A stretch of 64,000 nt of DNA from Thermomicrobiales bacterium (GCA_037045155.1 JBAOIG010000003.1:1240001-1304000); one strand, 5' to 3'; counted from the stretch's first letter, positions 35,133 through 44,224 are shown. The notes: generated from the sequence alone by a model not told the origin. Program-made: numbers and translations.

Positions 35133-36463
35133 GACCACGGCTCCGACCACTCGGATCGCGGGCCAGGCGACAGCGATTCGGCCGGGCGCCGCTCCGACGG
35201 TTGGCGACGCGGTGTCCGGCGATGGCTCGGGCGGGATGGATGGGGTCGATAGGCTGGCTGTGTCACGATGGCTGGTTCGGGACGCGTGTCGGGTTGCGCG
35301 ACGCTGACTGGACGAAGCTCTGCCTCGGAAAGCGTCTGGCGCGAGATGTTGAGCAGCACGCCAACGGCGGTCATCGCAACGACGAGTGACGAGCCGCCGG
35401 CCGAAATGAACGGCAGTGGGATCCCGGTGAACGGAATCGCCAGCGTGACGCCGCCGATGTTGTATGCCGCCTGGAACGCAATCCAGGTTGTAATACCGAC
35501 CGCAATCAGCGTTCCGAACGTGTCCGGCGCACGCATGGCGATCCGGTAGCCGTGGTAGGCGAGGATGATGAACAGGCCAACGACGACGACCGCGCCGACC
35601 AACCCCAGCTCCTCGCCGATGACAGCGAAGATCGCGTCGTTGTGCGCCGCCGGTAGCCAGGAGAACTTCTGCCGGCTGGCGCCCAACCCAACGCCGAAAA
35701 GCCCGCCGGACCCGAGCGCCAGTCGCGCCTGAAACAGTTGCCAACCCAGATTCTGCAAATCGGAGTCGGGGTTGAGAAACAACAACAGCCGGTCGCGTCG
35801 GTACGAGGCGCTGAGCGCCATTGCCAGGAAGCCAGCGGCCCCGGCGATCAGCAGCGCCGCGAACTGGATGGGCGCGGCCCCGGCGACGAAAAACATCGCC
35901 ACGCCGATTGTCGCCACCAGCGACGCCGTGCCCAGATCCGGTTCGAGCATCAGCAGCCCGATCAACAACCCCAGGACGACGCAGAATTGCGCCAGACCCG
36001 ACGAGACCGAGCGGACTTTGCCTCCCTTGCCGGCAAACCAGGCTGCCATATACAGAATCATCGCCAGCTTGGCCATCTCGCTCGGCTGGATCGAGATCGG
36101 CCCGACGAATATCCATGCCTTCGCCCCGTACACCTCAGCGCCGACGCCAGGGACGAAGACGAGAGCGGCCAGGACGAACAGAATTGCGACCATCCCGACG
36201 AGCGACCAGCGCGCGTAGCGGTGATAGTCCACCTGCATCGCGACCAGCAATCCTGCCGTGCCGATCAGAACGTAGATGATCTGGCGGGCGAGGACGCTGT
36301 ACTGACCGACACCGCCGGTGCTGGCAGTGTCGGGGAATGTCGCGGAAAAGATCATCACGGTGCCGAACATGACTAGCGTTGCCAGCACCGCGAAGAGCCA
36401 CCAGTCAGGGTCGTGATACCGTGGCCGCGCCGCGGCCGCCGAAGCAGGACGTCGCCTCATCAT
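35129..36463 (-). CDS. ftsW: lipid II polymerase / SEDS protein FtsW
   Basis: FtsW is the septal peptidoglycan glycosyltransferase. The 444-residue protein has about ten membrane spans from WWLFAVLATLVMFGTVMIFSA onward. SEDS landmarks include GAKAWIFVGPISIQPSEMAKLAMILYMAAW and TGIPLPFISAGGSSLVVAMTAVGVLLNISR. The final 75 or so residues form a Pro/Arg/Ser-rich cytoplasmic tail. It overlaps murD (ATGA) and murC (GTGA). In many dcw clusters murG follows; here murC does. Confidence 0.95.
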   Translation of the reverse strand: MMRRRPASAAAARPRYHDPDWWLFAVLATLVMFGTVMIFSATFPDTASTGGVGQYSVLARQIIYVLIGTAGLLVAMQVDYHRYARWSLVGMVAILFVLAALVFVPGVGAEVYGAKAWIFVGPISIQPSEMAKLAMILYMAAWFAGKGGKVRSVSSGLAQFCVVLGLLIGLLMLEPDLGTASLVATIGVAMFFVAGAAPIQFAALLIAGAAGFLAMALSASYRRDRLLLFLNPDSDLQNLGWQLFQARLALGSGGLFGVGLGASRQKFSWLPAAHNDAIFAVIGEELGLVGAVVVVGLFIILAYHGYRIAMRAPDTFGTLIAVGITTWIAFQAAYNIGGVTLAIPFTGIPLPFISAGGSSLVVAMTAVGVLLNISRQTLSEAELRPVSVAQPDTRPEPAIVTQPAYRPHPSRPSHRRTPRRQPSERRPAESLSPGPRSEWSEPWS

Positions 36464-37872
36464 TGAGCGTCCCGTTCCAGCCGCTGCACCGCGGCGCGAA
36501 ACTCCTCGCCCCGGTGGAACTCATCGCGAAAGAGGCCGAAGCTGGCGCAACCAGGCGACAGCAGGACGATATCGCCGGGCTCGGCCAGCGACGCCGCTCG
36601 GTCGACCGCCTCCTGCATTGAGCTTGCAGGCGCGCCGGCAGGATGCACCGCGCGCTCGGCCAGCAGTCGCTCCAGCGTCGGTGTCACCGTCCCGGCGAGC
36701 AGCACAATGTGACGCGCCGAGCGGGCCAGCTCGTCGGCAACGTCCTCCATCGGCAGCTTCTTATCAAACCCGCCGGAGATCACGACGATCCCACGGCCGG
36801 CGAAGGCGCGCAGGGCGGCGATAGCAGCCGCCGGAGCGGTGGCGGCAGTGTCGTTGACAAACTCGACCCCGCCGACCGTCGTCACCGGCTCCAGCCGGTG
36901 TGGCACGCCGGCGAATGCGGCGATCGCCTGCCGGATCTCCCTGGCCGACACGCCGACCGCCAGCGCCGCGGCGGCGGCCGCCATCGCATTCAGCCACAGA
37001 TGCTGACCAGGGACGCGCAGCGCAGAAACGGGGCCGAGATCAACTGGCTCGTGCTCCCAGGCTGCCCAGAAGTGACCATCCTCCACCCAGACATCGGGCT
37101 TCAGTCCGTGACCGTACCCCGAGCCAAACAGCACCCATTGGCCAGGCGCGTCCGCCGTCAATGCCTTGACGCGAGGATCACCGGGATCAAAGACAACATA
37201 GTCGACTCGCGGCGTCTGCCAGCGGAATATCGCCGATTTCGACTTCGCATAGTCGTCGAAGCTGGAGTAGCGATCGAGATGGTCTGGCGACAGGTTGGTC
37301 AGAACAGCGACGTGCGGCGAAAGTCGGTGCTCGTCGAGACCCTCAAGCTGAAACGAGGACAGCTCGATTGCGACCGGCACGCCGGTTTCCAGATGGGGAA
37401 GCTGCTGGAGCGCGGAGACACCCATATTGCCGGCCAGCACTGATCCGGGCCAATGCTGACGGAGCATCGCGTGGAGGAGCGTCGTTGTCGTCGTCTTCCC
37501 CTTGGTGCCGGTGACACCAACAATCGGCGCGGGACAGGCGCGGAAGAAAAGGGTCATCTCCATCTCGACCGGCTTGCCCAGCGAACGGGCCAGCGCCAGC
37601 CACGGAGATTCGGCCGGCACAGCCGGATTGCGGACGACGACATCGGCCCAGGCGATGTCCTCTTCCCGGTGAGCGCCGAGGGTCCAACCGATTGGAAGCC
37701 CGGCCAGGTCGGCCAGCGACGGCGCGAGCTGCTCCGCGTTGCGCAAGTCGGTGACGCGTACCTCGGCGCCCTGCTCGACAAGATAGCGGGCAACACCGAC
37801 CCCACCCTGGCGACCGCCGAGGCCGATCAGCAGCACTCGCCGGCCGGCGAGCGCCAGCGGCTTCTGCCTCAT
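36460..37872 (-). CDS. murD: UDP-N-acetylmuramoylalanine--D-glutamate ligase MurD
   Basis: MurD adds D-glutamate. From the ATG at 37872 the product is 470 residues: LAGRRVLLIGLGGRQGGVGVARYLVEQG (UDP domain), GVTGTKGKTTTTTLLHAML (P-loop), ELSSFQLEGL and PHRLEPVTTVGGVEFVNDTAAT. The ATG overlaps the mraY stop (ATGA). The open frame runs on to 38103, but the extra 77 residues lie within mraY and are shadow. The stop overlaps ftsW. Confidence 0.95.
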   Translation of the reverse strand: MRQKPLALAGRRVLLIGLGGRQGGVGVARYLVEQGAEVRVTDLRNAEQLAPSLADLAGLPIGWTLGAHREEDIAWADVVVRNPAVPAESPWLALARSLGKPVEMEMTLFFRACPAPIVGVTGTKGKTTTTTLLHAMLRQHWPGSVLAGNMGVSALQQLPHLETGVPVAIELSSFQLEGLDEHRLSPHVAVLTNLSPDHLDRYSSFDDYAKSKSAIFRWQTPRVDYVVFDPGDPRVKALTADAPGQWVLFGSGYGHGLKPDVWVEDGHFWAAWEHEPVDLGPVSALRVPGQHLWLNAMAAAAAALAVGVSAREIRQAIAAFAGVPHRLEPVTTVGGVEFVNDTAATAPAAAIAALRAFAGRGIVVISGGFDKKLPMEDVADELARSARHIVLLAGTVTPTLERLLAERAVHPAGAPASSMQEAVDRAASLAEPGDIVLLSPGCASFGLFRDEFHRGEEFRAAVQRLERDAQ

Positions 37873-38927
37873 ACTGGCCCTCCGACCGCCAGCGCAACGC
37901 CGAGGAGGCCGGCCATCATGCCGATCAACCAGAAGCGCAAGGTCACCTGTGTCTCGCTCCAGCCGAGCAATTCGAAATGGTGGTGAAGCGGCGTCATGCG
38001 AAATAGACGCTTGCCGTGCGTGCGCTTGAAATAGGCGACCTGCAGCATCACCGAAGCAGTCTCGGCGAAGAACACCGCGCCAACGACCGGCAGCAGAAGC
38101 CACTGGCCGGTCATGAACGCGACAGTCGCCAATGACGCGCCGAGGGCCAGCGAACCGGTGTCTCCCATGAACACTTGCGCGGGGTGCGCGTTGAACCAGA
38201 GGAATCCAAACAGGGCGCCGACCATCATGAAGCAGAAGGTCACTACCTGCACTTGCCCCTGGAGAAACGCGATGATCCCGTAGGCGGTGAAGGCCACCGC
38301 GGCCGTTCCGCCGGCCAGCGTATCCAGCCCGTCGGTGAGATTCACCGCGTTGGCTGTGCCGGAGATAACGAGAATTGCGATCGGGATATAGAACAACCCG
38401 ATCTCATACCGGCCGATGAACGGCACATAGATGCTGTGCAGACCCAGAGGGTAGTACAGCACGAGCGCGCCGATACCGGCGAAAAGCAGCAACCAGATCA
38501 TCTTGAAGCGCGCCGTCAGCCCCGTCCTCTGGCCGCCGACGAGATTGAGCCGATCGTCGATCCCTCCGAGGATGGCGGTTCCGATCAGCACTCCGAGAGG
38601 CAACAACATCGAAAGCCGGCCGATCAGATTGAAGACGATCGTCAGAATGACGACCGTCGAGATGAAGATAACCCCGCCCATCGTTGGCGTGCCGGTCTTG
38701 GTCATATGCCCTTCGGGACCTTCGATCCGGATCTGCTTGCCGATCCCACGCGCCCGGAGGAAGTCGATGCACGGGCGTCCGATCGCGACGGACAACATGA
38801 AGGCGACCCCTGCCAGCGCAAGTGAAATAGCCAGATTGTCGAGAGGATCGAGCGGAAGCAGCGAGTTGTGGACCACATGATCCTCTATCGCGCGCACCAG
38901 CTCGATGGCATACGTCGGCATCGTCAA
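37869..38927 (-). CDS. mraY: phospho-N-acetylmuramoyl-pentapeptide-transferase MraY
   Basis: MraY transfers phospho-MurNAc-pentapeptide to undecaprenyl phosphate, giving lipid I. The 352-residue protein has about ten membrane spans. Conserved cytoplasmic motifs are HMTKTGTPTMGGVIF, GGIDDRLN, AVNLTDGLDTLAGG and MGDTGSLALGA, with HHHFELLGWSETQVTLRFW near the C-terminus. ATGA overlaps link it to murF upstream and murD downstream. Confidence 0.97.
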   Translation of the reverse strand: MTMPTYAIELVRAIEDHVVHNSLLPLDPLDNLAISLALAGVAFMLSVAIGRPCIDFLRARGIGKQIRIEGPEGHMTKTGTPTMGGVIFISTVVILTIVFNLIGRLSMLLPLGVLIGTAILGGIDDRLNLVGGQRTGLTARFKMIWLLLFAGIGALVLYYPLGLHSIYVPFIGRYEIGLFYIPIAILVISGTANAVNLTDGLDTLAGGTAAVAFTAYGIIAFLQGQVQVVTFCFMMVGALFGFLWFNAHPAQVFMGDTGSLALGASLATVAFMTGQWLLLPVVGAVFFAETASVMLQVAYFKRTHGKRLFRMTPLHHHFELLGWSETQVTLRFWLIGMMAGLLGVALAVGGPV

Positions 38928-40321
38928 TCCGTTTCCTCAGCCATCTGGTTGCGAAGCGCCGACACCAGCGTCTCCAGCTCCAACCCTCGCGATCCCTTGA
39001 TGAGGACCAGGTCACCCGGACGCAGATCGCGCCGCAGCGCGTCTTCGAGCGCGCGCTTGTCGTCGAACATCTCGACCGGCAGGTCTGGTCGCGCCTTGAC
39101 GGCTTCGGCCGCGATCAATCGAGCCAGCGGTCCCATCGTATAGAGCGCGTCCACTGTCTCGGCGGCACGACCGCCGACTCGTCGGTGGCCTTCCTCCTCA
39201 TATGTCCCCAACTCGTACATATCGCCAAATACAGCGACTCGCCTGGTCGCGTCCAGCTCGGCCAACAGGTTCAATGCGGCGACGCAGGAGGCGGGGTTGG
39301 CGTTGTAGCTGTCATCGAGCACGGTCGAGCCATTGACACCCGGCAGAAGCAGCAGCCGGAGCTGGATATCCGGCGCCTGAAAGCCGCGCAGGATGTCGGC
39401 CAGCGAGAGCCCGAGCTCCGTCCCGATCGCCACACCCACCAGCGCCATGTGGACGCTATGTCGCCCCATGAGCGGCACGCTCACGTAACTCTGGACATCG
39501 CCGTGGTGCAAGGTGAACGAGATGCCCTCGATCCCGTGGCTCTCCAGCTCAGTCGCGTAGTAATCAGCGGCAGGGTCGGTGCCGTAGTAGACGACGCGGC
39601 ACTTCGCTCGCTCCGCCATGGCGCGGACACGCCGGTCGTCGATATTCAGCACTGCGAGCCCGTCGGCCGGCAGCGCCTCTACGAGCTCGGTCTTGGTCTT
39701 CGCGATCGCGTCGAGAGAGCCCATCCGGCCAAGGTGCGAGTGCGACACATTCGTGACGACGCCGATCGTCGGCCGGGCGATCTGAGCGAGATGGCCGATC
39801 TCGCCGAAGGCATAGGCGCCGCCCATCTCCAGCACAACGACATCCGTGTCCGGCGTCATCTCCAGCACCGATAGCGGCAGGCCGATCTCGTTGTTGAAGC
39901 TCTTTCGGCTGCGCGTTACTTCGTAGCGCTGCGCAAGGACGGCCGAGATCACCTCCTTGGTGCTCGACTTGCCGATACTACCCGTGATACCGATCACCCG
40001 GGCTTCGCTGAAGAGCGACCGCCAGTAGGCGGCCAGCGACTGTAGCGCCACGAGCGTGTCCGGCACGACAATGACCGGCAGATCGCCCAGGTCGAAGCGC
40101 CGAAACCAGCTCTCGTCCACCATCACCGCGCCAGCGCCCGCCTCGAGCGCATCCGGCACGAACCGATGACCGTCCGTCCGCTCCCCCTTCAGGGCGATGA
40201 AGAGATCCCCCTTATCGACGTCACGCGAGTCGTGGACGACTCGTGCCAGCAGATCATTCCGCGAGATACTGCCGAACAATCGACCGTGTGTCCCAGCAAG
40301 GATGTCGTGCACGCGAATCAC
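38924..40321 (-). CDS. murF: UDP-N-acetylmuramoyl-tripeptide--D-alanyl-D-alanine ligase MurF
   Basis: MurF adds D-Ala-D-Ala to the UDP-MurNAc-tripeptide. The 465-residue protein has the N-terminal SRDVDKGDLFIALKGERTDGHRFV domain, the P-loop GITGSIGKSSTKEVISAVL and the lysine-carbamate region VTNVSHSHLGRMGSLDAIAKTK, then LDDSYNANPASCVAALN. The P-loop has SIGKSS where many MurF have SNGKTT, a conservative variant. ATGA junctions join it to the transpeptidase gene and mraY. Confidence 0.95.
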   Translation of the reverse strand: MIRVHDILAGTHGRLFGSISRNDLLARVVHDSRDVDKGDLFIALKGERTDGHRFVPDALEAGAGAVMVDESWFRRFDLGDLPVIVVPDTLVALQSLAAYWRSLFSEARVIGITGSIGKSSTKEVISAVLAQRYEVTRSRKSFNNEIGLPLSVLEMTPDTDVVVLEMGGAYAFGEIGHLAQIARPTIGVVTNVSHSHLGRMGSLDAIAKTKTELVEALPADGLAVLNIDDRRVRAMAERAKCRVVYYGTDPAADYYATELESHGIEGISFTLHHGDVQSYVSVPLMGRHSVHMALVGVAIGTELGLSLADILRGFQAPDIQLRLLLLPGVNGSTVLDDSYNANPASCVAALNLLAELDATRRVAVFGDMYELGTYEEEGHRRVGGRAAETVDALYTMGPLARLIAAEAVKARPDLPVEMFDDKRALEDALRRDLRPGDLVLIKGSRGLELETLVSALRNQMAEETD

Positions 40322-42036
40322 GGCGCCGCCTCCAGATCATCCGGTGGAATCCCATAGAGCAGGAAGAGCTGCTCGAACACCTTCTGGAGGACGGGTCCGC
40401 TGACCTGGAGCCCCGTGCCCTCCTCCTTCGGCCAGTCGATCTTGACCAACACGCTGAAGCGCGGGTGCTCGACCGGGCCGAAGCCGATGATCGATGCGAT
40501 CGTCGCGTTGTCGATATAGCCTCCGGCCGGCGACGGAACCTGAGCCGTCCCGGTCTTCGCGCCGATCCGATAGCCCGGGACAGTCGGATAGAGGCTGTTC
40601 GGATGATCGACGACGCTCTCGAGCATTGTCCGCATTGTCGACGACGACGTCTCGGAAATCACCTGTCGGACGACCTGAGGCTGGGTCACTGTCGTCCCGT
40701 TCGCAGAATGAACCTCGCTGACGACATAGGGTGTCATCAGCCGGCCACCGTTGACGATCGCGGAAAAGGCGTTCACGAGCTGAAGCGGCGTGCAGGCGAT
40801 TCCCTGCCCAAAGGAGTTCGTCGCGTAGAGCGCGTCATTCCAGCCCATCTCGCCGGGCAGCGTCAGAATACCCTGTTCCTCGCCCTGCAGATCAACGCCG
40901 GTCGGTGTTCCAAAGCCAAACGCCTGGATGCCATCGTAGAACCGCTCGCGGCCGGTCTTCTCGGCAACATAGATGGCGCCAAGGTTGGACGACCGCTGCA
41001 GGACCTCGGTCATCGTCTCGGTGCCCCAGACCGCGCCTTCGAAGTTCGTGATCCGGCTGCCGTCCGGCAGCTCCACGTACCCCGGCTCGTCATTGTGCGT
41101 GCTGTCAGGAGTCACCGCGCCACTGTCGATGCCGATCGCCATGACGACCGACTTGAACGTCGATCCCGGCTCATAGACAGCAGAGATGGCCGGGTTGAGG
41201 AAGGTGGATGCGTTCTTGACGTCTACGAAGGCGTTCGGATCGAAGCTCGGCGCGCTGGCCATCCCGAGAATGGCTCCGGTGTTCGGGTCCTGCACGATGA
41301 TCGTGCCGCCGATCGCGCGCTGCTCCTTGATCGTCTGACGCAGGATGACCTCGATCGCCTCCTGGACAGCGCTATCGATCGTCAGCGTCACGTCCGAGCC
41401 ATCGACAGGCGGATCCCAGGTGGACTGGGTCAGGGCGATGACGTTGCCCTGGCCATCGCGCTCTCCGATGAGCTTGCCCGGAGTTCCACCCAGGAGGGAG
41501 TCATACTGCCCCTCGACCCCGTAGTTGCCGGCCATCGCGTTGTTCGTGAAGCCAAGCAGCTGGCCCGCGAAATCGCCGAACGGGTAGACCCGGCTCGGTT
41601 CAGCATCGAGAACGATGCCAGGCAGGTTCAACGCCCGCACCTTGTCGCCATCCTCGGGCGAGAGATTCCGAGCGAGCACGACCCACTCGATATCCTTCTG
41701 GTTCAGCGCGTCAAGCACGTCGGCCGGCGTTCGCCCGATCAGCGGCGCAAGCTGCTGGGCGGCAAGCGCACGGTCGGGAATCTGATCGACGATCGCGGAT
41801 ACGCGGGCGGCCGGCATGTTCGTCGCTAGCCGGACACCATGGCTATCGTAGATCTCGCCGCGGCGCGCCGGGACGATGTCCTGCTGCATCCGCTCGGCGA
41901 CCGCCCAGCGGCTGAACTCGCTCGATCGAACAACCTGGACGGCGACGACGCGATAGCCGATCAACGCCATCAACAGAATGAAGACCGAGAACAGCACCAT
42001 GATCCGGCTGTGTGGCTTGACGTGTGGCTGGTTCAT
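40318..42036 (-). CDS. class B penicillin-binding protein (FtsI/PBP2-like transpeptidase)
   Basis: The 572-residue protein has a short cytoplasmic start, one membrane span (SRIMVLFSVFILLMALIGYRVV), a pedestal domain (RRGEIYDSHGVRLATNMPAA) and a transpeptidase domain. Active-site motifs are intact: STFKS (SxxK), SSN in LQRSSNLGAIYV, and KTGTAQVPSPAGGY. No PASTA repeats follow. Its place between the ftsL-like gene and murF makes it the divisome FtsI, crosslinking septal peptidoglycan with FtsW. ATGA overlaps occur at both ends. Confidence 0.95.
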   Translation of the reverse strand: MNQPHVKPHSRIMVLFSVFILLMALIGYRVVAVQVVRSSEFSRWAVAERMQQDIVPARRGEIYDSHGVRLATNMPAARVSAIVDQIPDRALAAQQLAPLIGRTPADVLDALNQKDIEWVVLARNLSPEDGDKVRALNLPGIVLDAEPSRVYPFGDFAGQLLGFTNNAMAGNYGVEGQYDSLLGGTPGKLIGERDGQGNVIALTQSTWDPPVDGSDVTLTIDSAVQEAIEVILRQTIKEQRAIGGTIIVQDPNTGAILGMASAPSFDPNAFVDVKNASTFLNPAISAVYEPGSTFKSVVMAIGIDSGAVTPDSTHNDEPGYVELPDGSRITNFEGAVWGTETMTEVLQRSSNLGAIYVAEKTGRERFYDGIQAFGFGTPTGVDLQGEEQGILTLPGEMGWNDALYATNSFGQGIACTPLQLVNAFSAIVNGGRLMTPYVVSEVHSANGTTVTQPQVVRQVISETSSSTMRTMLESVVDHPNSLYPTVPGYRIGAKTGTAQVPSPAGGYIDNATIASIIGFGPVEHPRFSVLVKIDWPKEEGTGLQVSGPVLQKVFEQLFLLYGIPPDDLEAAP

Positions 42037-42539
42037 GGCGTTATCTCGATCGGGTGATTCGCTTCGGCCTCGCCGGTCAGCCGGTCCCAGAGACGCTCAC
42101 CGAGAGACCGGGTGCGCCCTTCCTGCGGCGACGGCAGCTTGAGCTGCTCGCTGGCGGGCGCGGGAACTGTCAGGTAGACATGCGCGTCCATCGGCTGCAT
42201 ATGCAGATCGTCGAGCGCCATCTTCTCAATCGCGGGGAGTGACTGGCGCCGCGCAATCTCATAGGTCAGCCGTTGATTCTCCAGCGCGACATCCATCCGC
42301 TGGCGCTCCAGCCGGCTCACCTCATAGCCAAGGCCCGCGACATGGCTGGTCTGAACCAGGTACAGGAGCCCGACGACCGAGATCGTCAGGACGATCAGAA
42401 CGAACATCATCGCGTTGTTGAGCCGCCGCGGCGCAACCGTCGTCACCGGCGACGGGCGTTCGATCGCGGGGATCACCGGCGTCTCGGCGGTTTCACCGTC
42501 CAGCGCCGGCCAGCCTGTCGTCTGGCGCGATCCACTCAC
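42033..42539 (-). CDS. FtsL-like divisome protein
   Basis: The 168-residue bitopic protein has a cytoplasmic Pro/Thr-rich N-terminus (about 1-42), one membrane span (AMMFVLIVLTISVVGLLYLV) and an extracytoplasmic coiled-coil stretch (YEVSRLERQRMDVALENQRLTYEIARR). This is the architecture of FtsL/DivIC. The position between rsmH and the transpeptidase gene supports FtsL. The GTG start overlaps the rsmH stop (GTGA), and its stop overlaps the transpeptidase ATG. Confidence 0.85.
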   Translation of the reverse strand: MSGSRQTTGWPALDGETAETPVIPAIERPSPVTTVAPRRLNNAMMFVLIVLTISVVGLLYLVQTSHVAGLGYEVSRLERQRMDVALENQRLTYEIARRQSLPAIEKMALDDLHMQPMDAHVYLTVPAPASEQLKLPSPQEGRTRSLGERLWDRLTGEAEANHPIEITP

Positions 42540-43549
42540 GGCAGGCGCTCCACAACGCGCAGCCGTGCGCTGCGCGCCCGCGGGTTGCGGGCAACCTCGG
42601 CCTCACTCGGCCGAACCCCTTTGCCGACGTGCCGGACGAGCGGGACGCGGCCGCAGACACAGACTGGCGTCTCGCGAGGACAGATGCAGCCGCGTGAAGC
42701 CTCCGCGAACGCGCGCTTGACGATGCGATCCTCCAGAGAATGGAACGAGATCACCGCCATGCGTCCACCCGGGCGCAGCAGGTCGATTGCCGCCTTGACG
42801 CCACGCTCGACCTCGCCGAGCTCATCATTGACGGCGATGCGCAATGCCTGAAAGGTTCGGGTGGCGGGGTGTATCCGCGCGCCTGGCCGGCGGCCGATCG
42901 TGCGTTCGACAAGCGCGGCCAACTGCGTCGTCGTCTCAATCGACTGGCGCTCGCGCGCAGTGACGATGGCGCGGGCGATCCGGCGGGATTGACGCTCCTC
43001 ACCATACTCAAACAGGATCCGAGCCAGCTCGAACTCGCTCGCCGTGGCGATCAGATCCGAGGCCGAGCCACCACGGCTCTGGTCGAAGCGCATATCGAGC
43101 GGCCCCTCGGCCTGAAAGCTGAACCCTCGTCCGGCTTCGCCGAGCTGCATCGACGACAACCCGAGATCGAGCAGAACGCCGTCGATCCCGTCGAGCCCGA
43201 GCCGGTGGACGATCGCTGTCATGTTGGCGTAACTGTCGATAACGAAGATGGCGCGTTCGGGGAAATCGGCAACCAGAGCGCCGAAGTACCGCTCGACGTC
43301 CGGGTCGCGGTCGATGCAGATGACGCAGCCATCCGGCCCGACCCGCTCGGCGATCCGCCGGGCGTGGCCGCCAGCGCCGAATGTGCCGTCGATGTAGACC
43401 CCTCCCGGGCGCACAGCCAGCGAGTCGATCGCTTCGTCGGCGAGGACGCTGATGTGACTTTCTGTCACATCAACCGGCGGCGCAACATGCACTTTTGCCC
43501 CGGCCACGATGGGCTGGGCGTTCTCAGGCTCTTGTTCGTTCACGACCAT
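42536..43549 (-). CDS. rsmH: 16S rRNA m4C1402 methyltransferase RsmH (MraW)
   Basis: RsmH methylates N4 of C1402 in the 16S rRNA P-site. The 337-residue protein has ESHISVLADEAIDSL, the SAM loop YIDGTFGAGGHARRI, DGVLLDLGLSSMQLGEAGRGFSFQ and RPGGRMAVISFHSLEDRIVK. About 28 residues precede the usual start (at TESHISVL), so a downstream start cannot be excluded, though no better SD was seen. It follows mraZ by 45 bases. Confidence 0.95.
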   Translation of the reverse strand: MVVNEQEPENAQPIVAGAKVHVAPPVDVTESHISVLADEAIDSLAVRPGGVYIDGTFGAGGHARRIAERVGPDGCVICIDRDPDVERYFGALVADFPERAIFVIDSYANMTAIVHRLGLDGIDGVLLDLGLSSMQLGEAGRGFSFQAEGPLDMRFDQSRGGSASDLIATASEFELARILFEYGEERQSRRIARAIVTARERQSIETTTQLAALVERTIGRRPGARIHPATRTFQALRIAVNDELGEVERGVKAAIDLLRPGGRMAVISFHSLEDRIVKRAFAEASRGCICPRETPVCVCGRVPLVRHVGKGVRPSEAEVARNPRARSARLRVVERLP

Positions 43550-43594
43550 GCTTCATCACCGCATCCCGCCTGCAACGGAACCACGGCTCAGTTA

Positions 43595-44023
43595 TCAGAC
43601 CAGCGCCGCCAGCCGTTCGGCAATCGACGCCCCATCGCGCTCGACCAGCTCATCCTGCTCCGCCCACTTCGCGGGCGACCAGATCTCGAGGAACGCATGC
43701 ATACCTGCGACGATCGCCTCACGCTCCAGCTCCGCATGGACCCGCAACTCGGCTGGAACCAGGATGCGTCCCTGGCGATCGAGCTGAACGTCGACCGCGT
43801 TCGCGAAGAGCATGCGGCGTAGAACTCTGCCATCCGGATCGCCAATCGACAACGCTGATACACGCTCGGCCAGTGGGATCCAGGCTGCCATCGGATAGAC
43901 AAGCAGGCATCGGTCGAAGCCGCGTGTGACGACGACTCCGTCCTGCAGCTCCTCGCGGTACTTCGCTGGCAGGGCGAGTCGGCCCTTTTCGTCCAGATTG
44001 TGTTGGTGACGTCCGAGAAACAC
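43595..44023 (-). CDS. mraZ: transcriptional regulator MraZ
   Basis: MraZ binds GTGG-type repeats upstream of its own operon. The 142-residue protein has two AbrB-like halves: FLGRHQHNLDEKGRLALPAKYREEL and LFANAVDVQLDRQGRILVPAELR, each with the DxxGR core. The start codon is GTG (44021-44023). It is the first gene of the dcw cluster, 67 bases downstream of the repeat array at 44093-44138. Confidence 0.95.
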   Translation of the reverse strand: MFLGRHQHNLDEKGRLALPAKYREELQDGVVVTRGFDRCLLVYPMAAWIPLAERVSALSIGDPDGRVLRRMLFANAVDVQLDRQGRILVPAELRVHAELEREAIVAGMHAFLEIWSPAKWAEQDELVERDGASIAERLAALV

Positions 44024-44088
44024 CGGTCGTCCGCCTCATCTGCCTGCCGGCGCGTCACGCCGCGTCGTCGCTATCGCCAATCGGGCGG

Positions 44089-44139
44089 TTATCCACATAC
44101 CGCCCCACTTATCCCCACTTCCCCCCACAGTTATCCACA
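44089..44139 (-). promoter_or_regulatory. MraZ-type GTGG repeat array with embedded DnaA-box sequences
   Basis: On the plus strand CCAC (GTGG on the coding strand) occurs at 44093, 44105, 44115, 44125 and 44135, the last four at an exact 10-bp period. GTGG repeats with this phasing upstream of mraZ are the known MraZ operator. The array also contains TTATCCACA, the consensus DnaA box, at 44089-44097 and 44131-44139, and a one-mismatch TTATCCCCA at 44109-44117. It lies between the predicted promoter and the mraZ start. Confidence 0.75.
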
Positions 44140-44167
44140 GTATGACATGAAAAGGGTGTACGTACAA
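44139..44167 (-). promoter_or_regulatory. predicted mraZ promoter with palindrome over the -35
   Basis: On the minus strand TTGTAC and CATACT are separated by exactly 17 bases. The -35 overlaps the perfect palindrome TGTACGTACA (44157-44166) that is also found near the ftsA promoter. Initiation would fall inside the first GTGG repeat. Confidence 0.55.
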
Positions 44168-44224
44168 GCATCAGGCGACCGAGGTCGCGCTCTTGGCCAG
44201 CCCGCATGAGTCGAACCGCGCAGC

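Noticed and set aside
35133..36116. N-terminal extension of murC by 328 codons
   Set aside because: This part lies within ftsW in another frame, and the GTGA junction gives the true murC start.
37873..38103. N-terminal extension of murD by 77 codons
   Set aside because: It overlaps mraY; the ATGA junction at 37869-37872 defines the start.
40243..41829. Long plus-strand open frame of 528 codons opposite the transpeptidase gene
   Set aside because: Antisense shadow of a gene with intact active-site motifs; no recognisable protein features.
44089..44139. DnaA boxes as a chromosomal origin
   Set aside because: Only two perfect boxes, no AT-rich unwinding region, and no dnaA, dnaN or gidA nearby; MraZ sites explain the array.
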